From NCBI RefSeq assembly GCF_040081985.1, contig NZ_JBEBMH010000018.1, positions 56,555 to 120,554 of the forward strand: a stretch of DNA of 64,000 bases. The letters are read 5' to 3'. Made by a program: the position numbers and the translations under genes. The notes under the pieces were generated by a model, which searched no databases, was not told where the DNA came from, and was given only the letters and a program-made list of their open reading frames with translations. Origin of the DNA: Kumtagia yinganensis (GTDB lineage: Bacteria; Pseudomonadota; Alphaproteobacteria; Rhizobiales; Rhizobiaceae). Of the stretch, positions 28,454 through 37,649 are shown one piece after another; position 1 is the first letter of the stretch; every line of letters starts with the position of its first letter.

Positions 28454-28987
28454 ATGGAGTTGTCGTTGACGCGGATGGAATTCAAGAGGGGGCCGACATT
28501 GCGCCATATCGGAATTGCAGGCCTGCTTGGTGCCACCGCGGTTCTCTCGGCCTGCAACACGAAATCGACCCTGGGCAATCTTTCTCCCGGCGAGACCCTG
28601 ACGCAGGGCTACGTCATCGACCAACAGCAGATCGATTCGGTTCCTGTCGGCTCCAGCCGCGAACAGGTGCTGCTGGCACTCGGCAGCCCGTCGACGACGG
28701 CTACCTTCGACAACGAGGTCTTCTATTATATCTCGCAGAAGCGTTACCGGGCGGCAGCCTTCGCCAAGCCGAAGCTGATCGAGCAGCGTATCCTCGCGGT
28801 GTATTTCGGCGACGACGGCCGCGTCACGAACATAGCCAACTACGGCATGCAGGACGGCAAGGTTTTCGACTTCATCTCGCGCACCACGCCGACCGCCGGC
28901 AAGGACCAGAACTTCATCGGTCAGATCCTGGCGGGCGCAACGGGCATGCCACAATCGCTGCCCGGCCAGAACCCGGCGGGTCCATAA
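28454..28987 (+). CDS. bamE: Outer-membrane assembly lipoprotein BamE
   Basis: A 177-residue lipoprotein. The signal ends in the lipobox LSAC with C34. The SmpA/OmlA domain follows: VIDQQQIDSVPVGSSREQVLLALGSPS and a strand EVFYYISQKR. It is a small subunit of the Bam complex inserting beta-barrel proteins. ATG 28454 follows GGGAGG by about 10 bases; ATG 28475 would give a shorter signal peptide. Transcription ends at the strong hairpin shared with hppA. Confidence 0.9.
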   Translation: MELSLTRMEFKRGPTLRHIGIAGLLGATAVLSACNTKSTLGNLSPGETLTQGYVIDQQQIDSVPVGSSREQVLLALGSPSTTATFDNEVFYYISQKRYRAAAFAKPKLIEQRILAVYFGDDGRVTNIANYGMQDGKVFDFISRTTPTAGKDQNFIGQILAGATGMPQSLPGQNPAGP

Positions 28988-29040
28988 GCCGCCTCGTAAG
29001 CATCTGACCGCCGGAAACGGCGCTCAGCGAACTCTGCAAA

Positions 29041-29078
29041 TCAAAAGACCCGCGGGATCGCTCCCGCGGGTCTTTTGA
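29041..29078. terminator. Bidirectional Rho-independent terminator
   Basis: A perfect 17-bp stem (29041-29057 and 29062-29078) with a TCGC loop. It carries CTTTTGA on one side and TCTTTTGA on the other, so it can serve both bamE (+) and hppA (-), which converge here. Confidence 0.9.
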
Positions 29079-29097
29079 TTCTAGCTTTTGATTCTAG
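29072..29097. repeat. Two tandem 13-bp units
   Basis: The unit CTTTTGATTCTAG occurs twice in direct succession, overlapping the 3' end of the terminator stem. It is probably a small local duplication. Confidence 0.85.
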
Positions 29098-29115
29098 CTT
29101 TGACAGCCGCCGGGA

Positions 29116-31272
29116 TCAGCCGTGCGCGAGCACGGCCAACAGCAGCAGCGCCACAATGTTGGTGATCTTGATCGCCGGGTTCACGGCCGGGCCGGCAGTA
29201 TCCTTGTAGGGATCGCCAACGGTGTCGCCGGTCACCGATGCCTTGTGCGCGTCCGAGCCCTTGAGGTGTCTCGTCCCGTCCTTGTCTACGAAACCGTCCT
29301 CGAACGACTTCTTGGCGTTGTCCCAGGCGCCGCCACCGGAGGTCATGGAGATCGCCACGAACAGGCCGTTGACGATGACGCCGAGCAGCGAAGCGCCGAG
29401 TGCCGCAAAGGCCGAAGCCTTGGAGCCGGAGATCAGCAGCACGCCGAAATAGACGACGAGCGGCGCCAGCACCGGCAGCAGCGACGGGATGATCATTTCC
29501 TTGATCGCCGCCTTGGTCAGCAGGTCGACGGCGCGGGCGTAGTTGGGTTTCGAGGTGCCCTTCATGATGCCCGGGTCCTCGCGGAACTGCCTGCGCACTT
29601 CTTCCACGATCGAACCCGCCGCGCGGCCGACGGCCGTCATGGCGATACCGCCGAACAGGTAGGGGATCAGGCCACCGAAGATCAGGCCCGCGACAACGTA
29701 GGGGTTCGACAGGTCGAAGGAGACCGCACCGATATCCTTGAAGTACGGGTAGAGCGTCGAGCCCGCCTCGTTCGCTTTGGCGGCGAAGAACTGCAGGTCG
29801 TAACTGTAGGCCGCGAACAGCACCAGCGCGCCGAGACCGGCCGAGCCGATCGCGTAGCCCTTGGTGACCGCCTTGGTGGTGTTGCCGACCGCGTCGAGCG
29901 CGTCGGTGGACTGGCGCACTTCCTTGGGCAGGCCGGACATTTCGGCGATGCCGCCGGCATTGTCGGTGACCGGGCCGAAGGCGTCGAGCGCGACGATCAT
30001 GCCGGCAAGGCCGAGCATGGTGGTCACCGCGATCGCCGTGCCGAACAGGCCGGCGAGTTGGAAGGTGGCGATGATGCCGCCGACGATGACGATGGCCGGC
30101 AGCGCCGTCGATTCCAGCGAGACCGCGAGGCCCTGGATGACGTTGGTGCCGTGGCCGGTGACCGACGCCTGGGCGATCGAGACCACCGGGCGCTTGCCGG
30201 TGCCGGTGTAGTATTCGGTGATCACCACGATGAGGGCCGTCACCACGAGGCCGATCAGGCCGCAGGTGAACAGGTTGGCGCCGGTGATCGTCATGCCGTT
30301 GGCGGTGCCGATATCGCCCCAGCCGACGGTGAGCGAGGTCGCAGCACCCAGGCCGACGATCGACAGCAGGCCGGTGACGATCAGTCCCTTGTAGAGCGCG
30401 CCCATGATCGAGCCGTTGGCGCCGAGTTTTACGAAGAAGGTGCCGACGATCGAGGTGATGATGCAGGCGCCGCAGATTGCCAGCGGATAGAGCATGACCG
30501 CGCCGAGATTGGCGGCCGCGCCGAAGAAGATCGCGCCGAGCACCATGGTGGCGACGACGGTGACCGCATAGGTCTCGAACAGGTCGGCCGCCATGCCGGC
30601 GCAGTCGCCGACATTGTCGCCAACGTTGTCGGCAATGGTCGCCGGATTGCGCGGATCATCTTCCGGGATACCGGCTTCCACCTTGCCGACGAGATCGCCG
30701 CCGACGTCCGCGCCCTTGGTGAAGATGCCGCCGCCGAGGCGGGCGAAGATCGAGATCAGCGAGGCGCCGAAGCCGAGGGCCACCAGTGAGTCGATGACGA
30801 CACGGTCGGCCGGCGCGTAGCCCAGCGGGCCAATAAGGATGAAATAATAGACGGAGACGCCGAGCAGAGCGAGGCCGGCCACCAGCATGCCGGTGATGGC
30901 GCCCGACTTGAAGGCGATGTCGAGGCCGGCTGCGAGGCTGTTGGACGCCGCCTGGGCGGTGCGCACGTTGGCGCGGACCGAGACGTGCATGCCGATGAAA
31001 CCGGCGGCGCCCGAAAGCACCGCGCCGATCAGGAAGCCGATCGCCGCGGTTCCCGACAGGAGCCACCATGCAAGCAGGAAGACCACAACGCCGACGATCG
31101 CGATCGTCGTATACTGGCGGGCGAGATAGGCCTGCGCACCCTCGCGGATGGCGCCGGCGATTTCCTGCATGCGAGCATTTCCCTGGTCGGACGCAAGCAC
31201 CGACTGCGTCGCCCAGAAGGCGTAAAGCACGGAAAGCAAGCCACAGGCGATGACGACGTAAAGCATAGTCAT
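29116..31272 (-). CDS. hppA: Proton-pumping membrane pyrophosphatase
   Basis: A 718-residue protein with about 15-16 membrane helices. The substrate motif is DVGGDLVGK near residue 190, followed by GIPEDDPRNPATIADNVGDN and GDCAGMAADLFETY. The GNTTKAVTKG segment near residue 460 has lysine where K+-dependent enzymes have alanine, indicating a K+-independent proton pump. It hydrolyses pyrophosphate and pumps H+ out of the cytoplasm. Start ATG 31272. Single gene ending at the shared terminator. Confidence 0.97.
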   Translation of the reverse strand: MTMLYVVIACGLLSVLYAFWATQSVLASDQGNARMQEIAGAIREGAQAYLARQYTTIAIVGVVVFLLAWWLLSGTAAIGFLIGAVLSGAAGFIGMHVSVRANVRTAQAASNSLAAGLDIAFKSGAITGMLVAGLALLGVSVYYFILIGPLGYAPADRVVIDSLVALGFGASLISIFARLGGGIFTKGADVGGDLVGKVEAGIPEDDPRNPATIADNVGDNVGDCAGMAADLFETYAVTVVATMVLGAIFFGAAANLGAVMLYPLAICGACIITSIVGTFFVKLGANGSIMGALYKGLIVTGLLSIVGLGAATSLTVGWGDIGTANGMTITGANLFTCGLIGLVVTALIVVITEYYTGTGKRPVVSIAQASVTGHGTNVIQGLAVSLESTALPAIVIVGGIIATFQLAGLFGTAIAVTTMLGLAGMIVALDAFGPVTDNAGGIAEMSGLPKEVRQSTDALDAVGNTTKAVTKGYAIGSAGLGALVLFAAYSYDLQFFAAKANEAGSTLYPYFKDIGAVSFDLSNPYVVAGLIFGGLIPYLFGGIAMTAVGRAAGSIVEEVRRQFREDPGIMKGTSKPNYARAVDLLTKAAIKEMIIPSLLPVLAPLVVYFGVLLISGSKASAFAALGASLLGVIVNGLFVAISMTSGGGAWDNAKKSFEDGFVDKDGTRHLKGSDAHKASVTGDTVGDPYKDTAGPAVNPAIKITNIVALLLLAVLAHG

Positions 31273-31510
31273 TGCCAATTTTTCCCTGATGGATGGTCCG
31301 AAAGAACCCCTCCCCGGACCGTTGCGACGGGACCGGCAGCCGAGCAGGCAAATCCGATCCTCCACAGCGGCTTATGCGAAAGTAAGCCGCTATCGTCAAG
31401 GTTTTGTTCGGTTTTTGCCCGGTTTTCGCCCAAAAGATTGCCAATGCGCGGTTGGCTTCAGGCAAGTTCTTCAAGTTAGATCGATTGAAATCCGAGGGAG
31501 AAAGGCTGCC

Positions 31511-32011
31511 TCAGTCACGCTCCAGGTCACGGTCGGGCTGGACGACATAGATCAGCACCGCAAGCATCGTCATGTAGAACCGGAACGCGGACTCCTGCCC
31601 GTTCCAGGTGCTGGACTGCCACATGGCGAACCATTCTCCGCCGATCACCATGAAGCCGAAAAACCAGACGAGAAAACCCATGGTGACTGCGATCACGGCA
31701 AATTTCTTGGCTCTGTCGAAGTCGCGCCCGCTGGCATGACGCGCCCGCCACAGTTCAAGCGCGGCGAGCAGAAACAAGGAACAGGTCAGCGCCTCACCGG
31801 CGATGATCAGCCAGTAGCCGGCCGTCCACAGAGCTGGGTTGGTGATCGACCGGTACGTCAAGACGTTGCCGGGGAAAATGGTGTCCATGGAAAGCACATG
31901 CTGGACGAAGGCGAAATTCGAACCGTAATCCGTGACGTTGCCGAAGACGACGAGGAAACAGAAAGCTGCGAGGCAGAGCAGCATGACGATCTTCGACAGA
32001 CGCAAGGTCAC
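31511..32011 (-). CDS. DUF2165 membrane protein
   Basis: A 166-residue protein with four predicted membrane helices (about residues 7-25, 65-85, 104-125 and 142-160). Family features are the periplasmic loop NVTDYGSNFAFVQHVLSMDTIFPGN and WFFGFMVIGGEWFAMWQSSTWNGQE, matching DUF2165. Function unknown; no operon partner is evident. Confidence 0.85.
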   Translation of the reverse strand: MTLRLSKIVMLLCLAAFCFLVVFGNVTDYGSNFAFVQHVLSMDTIFPGNVLTYRSITNPALWTAGYWLIIAGEALTCSLFLLAALELWRARHASGRDFDRAKKFAVIAVTMGFLVWFFGFMVIGGEWFAMWQSSTWNGQESAFRFYMTMLAVLIYVVQPDRDLERD

Positions 32012-32157
32012 GATGACGACTCCTGGTCAAGGCTCGGAGCGATCAATCGCCGAGTCCCGCGTCAAGCGCAACCTTCAGACATGGTAGGAATCGGTGCCAG
32101 CTATCGTTCCGTGCGTCGGAACTCTTGTGCATGCCCACCAAACATCGCTCGGCGAAA

Positions 32158-32664
32158 TCAACGCGGCCACACCGCCGCGATCTCGTCCACATGCGCCGGG
32201 GCATAGTCCCAAGCCTCGACCGTTACATTGATGCGATTTCGGAGCGGGACAGTACCAACCTTTTCAGGCCGGTGCGTGTGGGCATGAAGGTGCCTCGCAC
32301 CCCGGAAGTAGCCGTTCCACTCCTCGATCGGATAGTGAAACAGGACGAAACGTCCCGCCGGCGTCTCCACCTCAAGATATTTTTCGGACGAAGCCCAGCG
32401 TTTCTGCTTGCGGGTCAAGGTATGGTCGTGGTTGCCGTGAACGAGATGTATCTGACCATTGAGGCGGTCGAGCACCTCGTCATGACGCCTCTGGTTCTTG
32501 AGGAAGCCGAAATCGCCGAGATGAAAGACGGTGTCCTTCGGCCCGACCTTGGCGTTCCAGCGTTCGATCATTGCCTCGTTCATCTCTTCGACGGAGGCGA
32601 ACGGGCGGCGTGCCATGCGGATGATGCCGGCGTGATCGAAATGCGTGCAACCCGTGAAGAACAT
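32158..32664 (-). CDS. Metallophosphoesterase-like protein with altered first metal motif
   Basis: A 168-residue protein of the small calcineurin-like phosphoesterase type. GDFGF (near residue 50), GNHD (near 76) and HAHTHRP (near 127) are conserved. In the first motif the usual D-x-H (as in SDTHFGH) reads GCTHFDH, so the aspartate expected at residue 6 is cysteine. This could weaken metal binding or activity. Such proteins act on phosphodiesters, but the substrate is unknown. It lies 30 bases downstream of the MFS gene. Confidence 0.82.
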   Translation of the reverse strand: MFFTGCTHFDHAGIIRMARRPFASVEEMNEAMIERWNAKVGPKDTVFHLGDFGFLKNQRRHDEVLDRLNGQIHLVHGNHDHTLTRKQKRWASSEKYLEVETPAGRFVLFHYPIEEWNGYFRGARHLHAHTHRPEKVGTVPLRNRINVTVEAWDYAPAHVDEIAAVWPR

Positions 32665-32694
32665 GTCTCCGAAGTTCCGGCGGACGAAGCCTTT

Positions 32695-33906
32695 TCAGAT
32701 CGCCCGGATATGCCCGTGCCGCGTCCTCAGCACCAGCAGCGCCACGAAGCACACCATCGTCACCGGGAAGATAATCCAGTTCAGCATCTCCCAGCCCCAG
32801 GCATTGTAGACCGCGCCGGACATCAGCGAGGCGAATGCGACCGAGCCGAACAGCACGAAGTCATGCAGGCCCTGCACCTTACCCTTCTCCGAAGGACGGT
32901 AGGTTGCGGCAACCATGGCGGTGGCGCCGATGAAGCCGAAATTCCAACCGAGGCCGAGCAGGATCAGCGCCGACCAGAACTGCCAAAGCGCTATGCCCGA
33001 CAGTGCGACGACGCCACAAAGCATCAGCAGCATCAGGCCGAACGCCATGATGCGTTCGACGCCGAAGCGGTGGATCAGCCGGCCGGTGAAGAAACTCGGT
33101 CCGAACATCGCCATCACGTGCCAGGAGATGCCGAGCGTGGCGTCGTCCGGCGAAAAACCGCAGCCCACCATCGCCAGCGGCGCGCCGGTCATGACAAAAC
33201 TCATGAGCGCATAGGCGCCGACGGCGCAACCCAATCCGACGATGAAACGCGGCTGACTGACAATCTTCCCCAGTGGGCGCGCGGCGGCATGGTCCGCACC
33301 GTGGGTCGAGGCCGCATGCGGTCGGACGCGCAGGAAGGAAAGGATAAGCGCACCGACCGCCGCCAGAACGAGAATGGACGCGAAGGAGCCAGCAAACATG
33401 ACCGGCGCCAACAATTCACGGGTATGGATGACGATCTGCGGCCCCAGGATGGCGGTGATGATGCCGCCCGCGAGAACGAAGGAGATAGCGCGTGCCTTGA
33501 ATTCCGGCGGCGCATTGTCCGCCGCCGCGAATCGGAACTGCTGCACGAAGGCCCCGCCGAGGCCGATGATCAGCAGGCCGAAGGCGAACAGCCAGAAGGC
33601 GCTCTGGTACAGCGCGAAGGTCGCGACGAGGCCGCCCAGCGCCGTGATGGACGTCCCGAGCTGAAAGCCGTTCTTCTGGCCGAAAGCCTTGATGATGGCC
33701 GCTGCCGGCAAGGCGCCCAGCGCGACGCCGACATTGAAGCCGGTGACCGGGGCAGTCGCGAGCGATTTGTCGGCGCCGAGGAGGTAAAAGCCCGCCAGCC
33801 CCCCGAGCGAGATGGCGATGGGCGCGGCCGAGCCGACGATCGCCTGCGAGGAAGCCAGGATGATCGCCGTGCGGCGTGCTTCCCGCTCGGCGACGGCGTC
33901 TGTCAC
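32695..33906 (-). CDS. MFS-family transporter
   Basis: A 403-residue membrane protein with about 12 hydrophobic segments in two halves. It has the glycine-rich helix features of the family but no clear substrate signature. GTG 33906 overlaps the nusB stop by 4 bases (GTGA), so it is translationally coupled to the rib-nus operon. The function is probably efflux of a small compound; this is unproven. Confidence 0.85.
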   Translation of the reverse strand: MTDAVAEREARRTAIILASSQAIVGSAAPIAISLGGLAGFYLLGADKSLATAPVTGFNVGVALGALPAAAIIKAFGQKNGFQLGTSITALGGLVATFALYQSAFWLFAFGLLIIGLGGAFVQQFRFAAADNAPPEFKARAISFVLAGGIITAILGPQIVIHTRELLAPVMFAGSFASILVLAAVGALILSFLRVRPHAASTHGADHAAARPLGKIVSQPRFIVGLGCAVGAYALMSFVMTGAPLAMVGCGFSPDDATLGISWHVMAMFGPSFFTGRLIHRFGVERIMAFGLMLLMLCGVVALSGIALWQFWSALILLGLGWNFGFIGATAMVAATYRPSEKGKVQGLHDFVLFGSVAFASLMSGAVYNAWGWEMLNWIIFPVTMVCFVALLVLRTRHGHIRAI

Positions 33907-34403
33907 GGCGCATCCCTCCCGCGGCCCTCGCCACGCACCCGGCGGGCGACGCGGTCGAGCACCGCATTGACCAGCTTGGGTTCCTCGTCCTCGTAGAACG
34001 CCTTGGCGATATCGACATATTCAGAGACGATAACGGCGACCGGCACGTCCTTGCGTTCCATCAACTCGAACACGCCGGCGCGCAGGATGGCCCGCAACGT
34101 CGAATCGAGCCGCGACAGCGGCCAGTCCTCCGTCAGCGCCTGCCGGATGACCGGATCGATGTTCTTCTGGCTTTCGACGACACCCGACAGGATCGCCCGG
34201 AACCATTGGGCGTCGGCCTCACGGTAGGTGGCACCGTCGACTTCCTTGCCGAGCCTAAAGGCCTCGTACTCGGCCGTTATCTCCAGCAGGCCGGCGCCAG
34301 CGACATCCATCTGATAAAGCGCCTGCACAGCGGCGAGCCGCGCCGCCCCGCGCTTGTTTGCCTGCCGGGCGGGAGGAACGTCGCGTTCTGTCGGGTTGGA
34401 CAC
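33903..34403 (-). CDS. nusB: Transcription antitermination factor NusB
   Basis: A 166-residue NusB. Visible features: ARLAAVQALYQMDVAG at the N terminus, LRAILRAGVFELMERKDVPVAVIVSEYVDIAKAF and NAVLDRVARR at the end. It binds boxA RNA with S10 in rRNA antitermination. GTG 34403 is 3 bases after ribH, the usual ribH-nusB coupling. Confidence 0.95.
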   Translation of the reverse strand: MSNPTERDVPPARQANKRGAARLAAVQALYQMDVAGAGLLEITAEYEAFRLGKEVDGATYREADAQWFRAILSGVVESQKNIDPVIRQALTEDWPLSRLDSTLRAILRAGVFELMERKDVPVAVIVSEYVDIAKAFYEDEEPKLVNAVLDRVARRVRGEGRGRDAP

Positions 34404-34406
34404 GGT

Positions 34407-34895
34407 TCAGCGGGCTCCGAGCCGTTCGCGCAGCGCGATCATGGTCAGCGCCGCGCGGGCGGCGAAACCGCCCTTGTCGCCCTCGCTGCGGCGAGCGCGA
34501 ATCCAGGCCTGTTCCTCGTTCTCGGTGGTCAGGATGCCATTGCCGATGGCCAGCGATTCGTCGACGGAGAGGTCCATCAGGGCACGCGAGGATTCGTTGG
34601 CGACGACGTCGAAGTGATAGGTATCGCCGCGAATGATTACGCCCAGCGCGACATAGCCGTCATAGGCCGTCCCGCCCTCGTCTGCGCCGTCGAGCGCGAA
34701 GGACACGATTGCCGGAATCTCGAGCGCGCCGGGCACCGTCACGACGTCATAGGTCGCGCCGGCCTCATCAAGGGCAGCCTTCGCCCCGTCGAGCAGCGCA
34801 TCAGCGAGCGCATCGTGAAAACGCGCCTCTATGATCAGAAGGTGTGCTTTCTCCGGTTGGATGAAAGCCTTGCCGTGTTCAGAAATACCAGCCAT
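34407..34895 (-). CDS. ribH: 6,7-dimethyl-8-ribityllumazine synthase
   Basis: A 162-residue lumazine synthase. It has VPGALEIPAIVSF near residues 54-66 and the catalytic histidine H94 in IRGDTYHFDVVANESSR. It condenses the pyrimidine amine with dihydroxybutanone phosphate, the penultimate riboflavin step. ATG 34895 has GGAG about 9 bases upstream. nusB follows after 3 bases. Confidence 0.95.
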   Translation of the reverse strand: MAGISEHGKAFIQPEKAHLLIIEARFHDALADALLDGAKAALDEAGATYDVVTVPGALEIPAIVSFALDGADEGGTAYDGYVALGVIIRGDTYHFDVVANESSRALMDLSVDESLAIGNGILTTENEEQAWIRARRSEGDKGGFAARAALTMIALRERLGAR

Positions 34896-34990
34896 GTCGG
34901 TCTCCAAGTCGCGGCTGACTTAGGCCGAACGGCAGTCCGCCGCAAGCAGCCACGAGCCGATTTCCGGTTGACCCTTCGCACGAGACGCGG

Positions 34991-35800
34991 CTACCCGATC
35001 TCCAGCATCAGCGCACGGTGATCGGAGACTTCGGGTTCGTCGACGACGGTGAATTCCAGCACGTCGACGTTCGGCGTAACCAGCATGTAATCCGCAAAAC
35101 GAGTGGGCTTATCGTAATATGACGTTCTCGTGTCGGTGTAACCCTGCGATACGACCAGGTCGCTCAGGCCCAAGCCGCCGAGAATCTCGAAAGTCGAACT
35201 TCCGGGGAGGACGTTGAAGTCGCCGCAGACGATCAGTCTTTCGCTGGCGCGCGCGATCCTGCCTATCAGGCGCGCCAGGGCCTTCGCCTGCTGTTCGCGT
35301 TCCGACGTATCGGCCTTGCCGGCGAGATCACGCAGCCCGTGCATATGTGCCACCGTGAGTGCCGATCCATGATCTGGATCGAACAGGCGGACGCAATGCG
35401 CGTTGCGTGCCCGCGGATGCTCGCCCCAGCCCTTTGCCGCGAAATCACCATGGACGAAGTCCTGTGCTTGGCCGATGACCGGAAGCGATTTGCGGACGAA
35501 GGTGGCGAGCCCGAACTGTGACGGGACCTTAATGTCGCCGTCGAAAAGATCACCCGCCGCGACCGGACAGAAGATGGCTTCGTGCCCAGTCAATGCCTCG
35601 TATATCTCTTCGAACAGATTGGCCCTTTGGGCAAGTTCGAGCCCCTGATCGCGATAGGTCAGCCATTCGGCCTGCGCGCCTTCAGTCCGCACAACCTCCT
35701 GCAGGCAAAGGACATCCGGATCGGCATCGGCGAGAAAGCGCATCAGCGGCCCGTACAGCCTGCCGCCCCAAGCATTCAACGAGACGATGCGCAGCGGCAT
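34991..35800 (-). CDS. Endonuclease/exonuclease/phosphatase family protein
   Basis: A 269-residue EEP-fold protein. The motifs are RIVSLNAWGG (Asn), CLQEVV (Glu), a histidine in AHMHGLRDL, GDFNVLPGS and SDHRALML at the C terminus, together forming the metal-dependent phosphodiesterase site. Substrate unknown: DNA, phospholipid or nucleotide are all used by this fold. It sits between ribE and ribH, which are normally adjacent in relatives, so it may be an insertion into the riboflavin operon. Confidence 0.85.
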   Translation of the reverse strand: MPLRIVSLNAWGGRLYGPLMRFLADADPDVLCLQEVVRTEGAQAEWLTYRDQGLELAQRANLFEEIYEALTGHEAIFCPVAAGDLFDGDIKVPSQFGLATFVRKSLPVIGQAQDFVHGDFAAKGWGEHPRARNAHCVRLFDPDHGSALTVAHMHGLRDLAGKADTSEREQQAKALARLIGRIARASERLIVCGDFNVLPGSSTFEILGGLGLSDLVVSQGYTDTRTSYYDKPTRFADYMLVTPNVDVLEFTVVDEPEVSDHRALMLEIG

Positions 35801-35895
35801 CCCGATTTGCCTTCAATGACAATGAGTCGACGGCAATAATGCGGGTTCGCCGGAGTTTGTCGAGGTGCAGGCCTGCCGCGACCCGCGGTTGGTCG

Positions 35896-36513
35896 TCAAA
35901 GCCCTTCCTTCGCCGCCTCTGCCAGCCGCGCCGCATATCGCGCCATGGTGTCGACCTCAAGATTCACCTGATCGCCGACCTTGCGCTCGCCCCATGTCGT
36001 GACCGCGAGCGAGTGATGGATCAGCAGCACATCGAAGCGGCGACCCTCCACCTTGTTCACCGTCAGCGACGTGCCGTCCAGCGCGACCGATCCCTTCGGC
36101 GCAATGAACTTCGCAAGGTCCGCCGGCGCTTCGAGGGTGAAGCGGACCGCCTCGCCTTCGTCTTCGCGCGCCACGATCTCCGCCATGCCGTCGACATGGC
36201 CGGAGACGATGTGGCCGCCCAGTTCGTCTCCGATCTTAAGCGCCCGTTCCAGATTGACCCGCGCACCTTCCTTCCAGGCCGATGCCGTCGTCAACCGCAG
36301 CGCCTCCTCCCAGGCCTCGACCTCGAACCAGCGCTGGTTCGCGCCTTGCTCCGGAAGTTCGACCACAGTCAGGCACACGCCACCGGTCGAGATCGACGCG
36401 CCGATGGCGATGGTCGCCGGGTCGTAGCTGGTACGCACGCGCAGGCGGACGCCCATGGGCAGCGGCCGCGCCGCCTCGATGGTGCCGATGTCGGTGACGA
36501 TGCCGGTGAACAT
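35896..36513 (-). CDS. ribE: Riboflavin synthase
   Basis: A 205-residue enzyme with the two lumazine-binding halves. The N-terminal half starts MFTGIVTDIGTIEAA, with ISTGGVCLTVVEL near residues 45-58. The second half has GHIVSGHVDGMAEI and GTSLTVNKVEG. It dismutates two lumazines to riboflavin. ATG overlaps the ribD stop by one base (TGATG), a typical coupled junction. Confidence 0.95.
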   Translation of the reverse strand: MFTGIVTDIGTIEAARPLPMGVRLRVRTSYDPATIAIGASISTGGVCLTVVELPEQGANQRWFEVEAWEEALRLTTASAWKEGARVNLERALKIGDELGGHIVSGHVDGMAEIVAREDEGEAVRFTLEAPADLAKFIAPKGSVALDGTSLTVNKVEGRRFDVLLIHHSLAVTTWGERKVGDQVNLEVDTMARYAARLAEAAKEGL

Positions 36514-37637
36514 CAGTCGATCCTTTCATATTCGATCAGCCGGTCGTCGCCATAGCGGCCGCTCCCGACGATCTCGAAACCGGGCGGAACGGCCGTCTCC
36601 GTAACTGGCGATGCTATGCCGTCTTGTCCAAACGTAGATGTTCCGACGAAAAGCGAAATGCGGTCGACCAGCCCGGCATCGACGAAACGCCGGGCGGTTT
36701 CCGCTCCGCCCTCAAGCAGCACGCTCTTGAGCCCGATGATGCCGAGCACGCGCAGCACCTCACGGGGATCGAAGCGGCCGCGGTAGTCGGACACGACCGT
36801 CTGAACGACCGCGCCCTTTTCGCGCAAATCATCCGCCTGGCGCCGCGAAGCCTTCTCGCTGGCCAGGATCAGCACGGGATGGCGAGCCGCTTCCGCGAAC
36901 AGCCGCGCCACAGGAGGCGTCCGCGCAAACGGGTCAAGGATGATGCGCGTCGGCGAGCGTTTTTCCAATCCGGCAAGACGTACCGTCAGAAACGGATCGT
37001 CCTCGGCGACCGTGTTGACGCCGACCATGATCGCTTCATGCTCGACCCGCATCATCTGCACCGCGCGGCGCGCGATGTCGCCGGTGATCGACACTTGGCC
37101 CGCGCCCCGGCGGCCGATCATGCCGTCCGGGGAAACCGCGAGCTTGAGCGTCAGAAAGGGCCGGCCCCTGCCCTTCAGCGACAGGAAGCCTGCCATCGCC
37201 CGGCGCGCCTCGGCTTCCAGGCAACCGGTCACAACCTCTATGCCGGCCTTCTCAAGGATCGACACGCCGCGGCCCGCGACACGCTTGTCCGGATCGAGCG
37301 TCGCGATGACGACACGCGCCACGCCTGCGGCAACCAGCGCATCGGCGCAGGGCGGCGCCTTGCCGATATGCGAACAGGGTTCCAGCGTCGCGTAGACGGT
37401 GGCGCCGCGCGCTGCATCACCAGCCTCCCGCAGCGCCTGCAGCTCGGCATGGGGGCGGCCGCTCAGGGCGGTCACGCCGCGACCGACGATCGTCCCGCCT
37501 TCAGCCTGCGGCCGCACCACCAGCGCGCCCACCGACGGATTTTCGCCGGTCAGGCCTTGATGCCAGAGCGACAACCGGATTGCCGCCGCCATGAAACGGC
37601 GATCGGCTTCCGTGGCCAGGGAAGCAGATTCGGCCAT
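36513..37637 (-). CDS. ribD: Bifunctional riboflavin deaminase/reductase RibD
   Basis: A 374-residue fusion. The N-terminal deaminase has the zinc site H63-A-E65 and C88/C97 in LEPCSHIGKAPPCADA. The reductase half includes KLAVSPDGMIG and a final SVLLEGGAETARRFVDAGLVD. It carries out the second and third steps of riboflavin synthesis. ATG 37637 is used; ATG 37646, three bases from the nrdR stop, is also possible. Confidence 0.95.
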   Translation of the reverse strand: MAESASLATEADRRFMAAAIRLSLWHQGLTGENPSVGALVVRPQAEGGTIVGRGVTALSGRPHAELQALREAGDAARGATVYATLEPCSHIGKAPPCADALVAAGVARVVIATLDPDKRVAGRGVSILEKAGIEVVTGCLEAEARRAMAGFLSLKGRGRPFLTLKLAVSPDGMIGRRGAGQVSITGDIARRAVQMMRVEHEAIMVGVNTVAEDDPFLTVRLAGLEKRSPTRIILDPFARTPPVARLFAEAARHPVLILASEKASRRQADDLREKGAVVQTVVSDYRGRFDPREVLRVLGIIGLKSVLLEGGAETARRFVDAGLVDRISLFVGTSTFGQDGIASPVTETAVPPGFEIVGSGRYGDDRLIEYERID

Positions 37638-37649
37638 GACCAGCATCGG

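Noticed and set aside
32125..33996. A 623-codon plus-strand frame
   Set aside because: It lies opposite the phosphoesterase and MFS genes and is rich in Arg, Asp and His, typical of an antisense frame.
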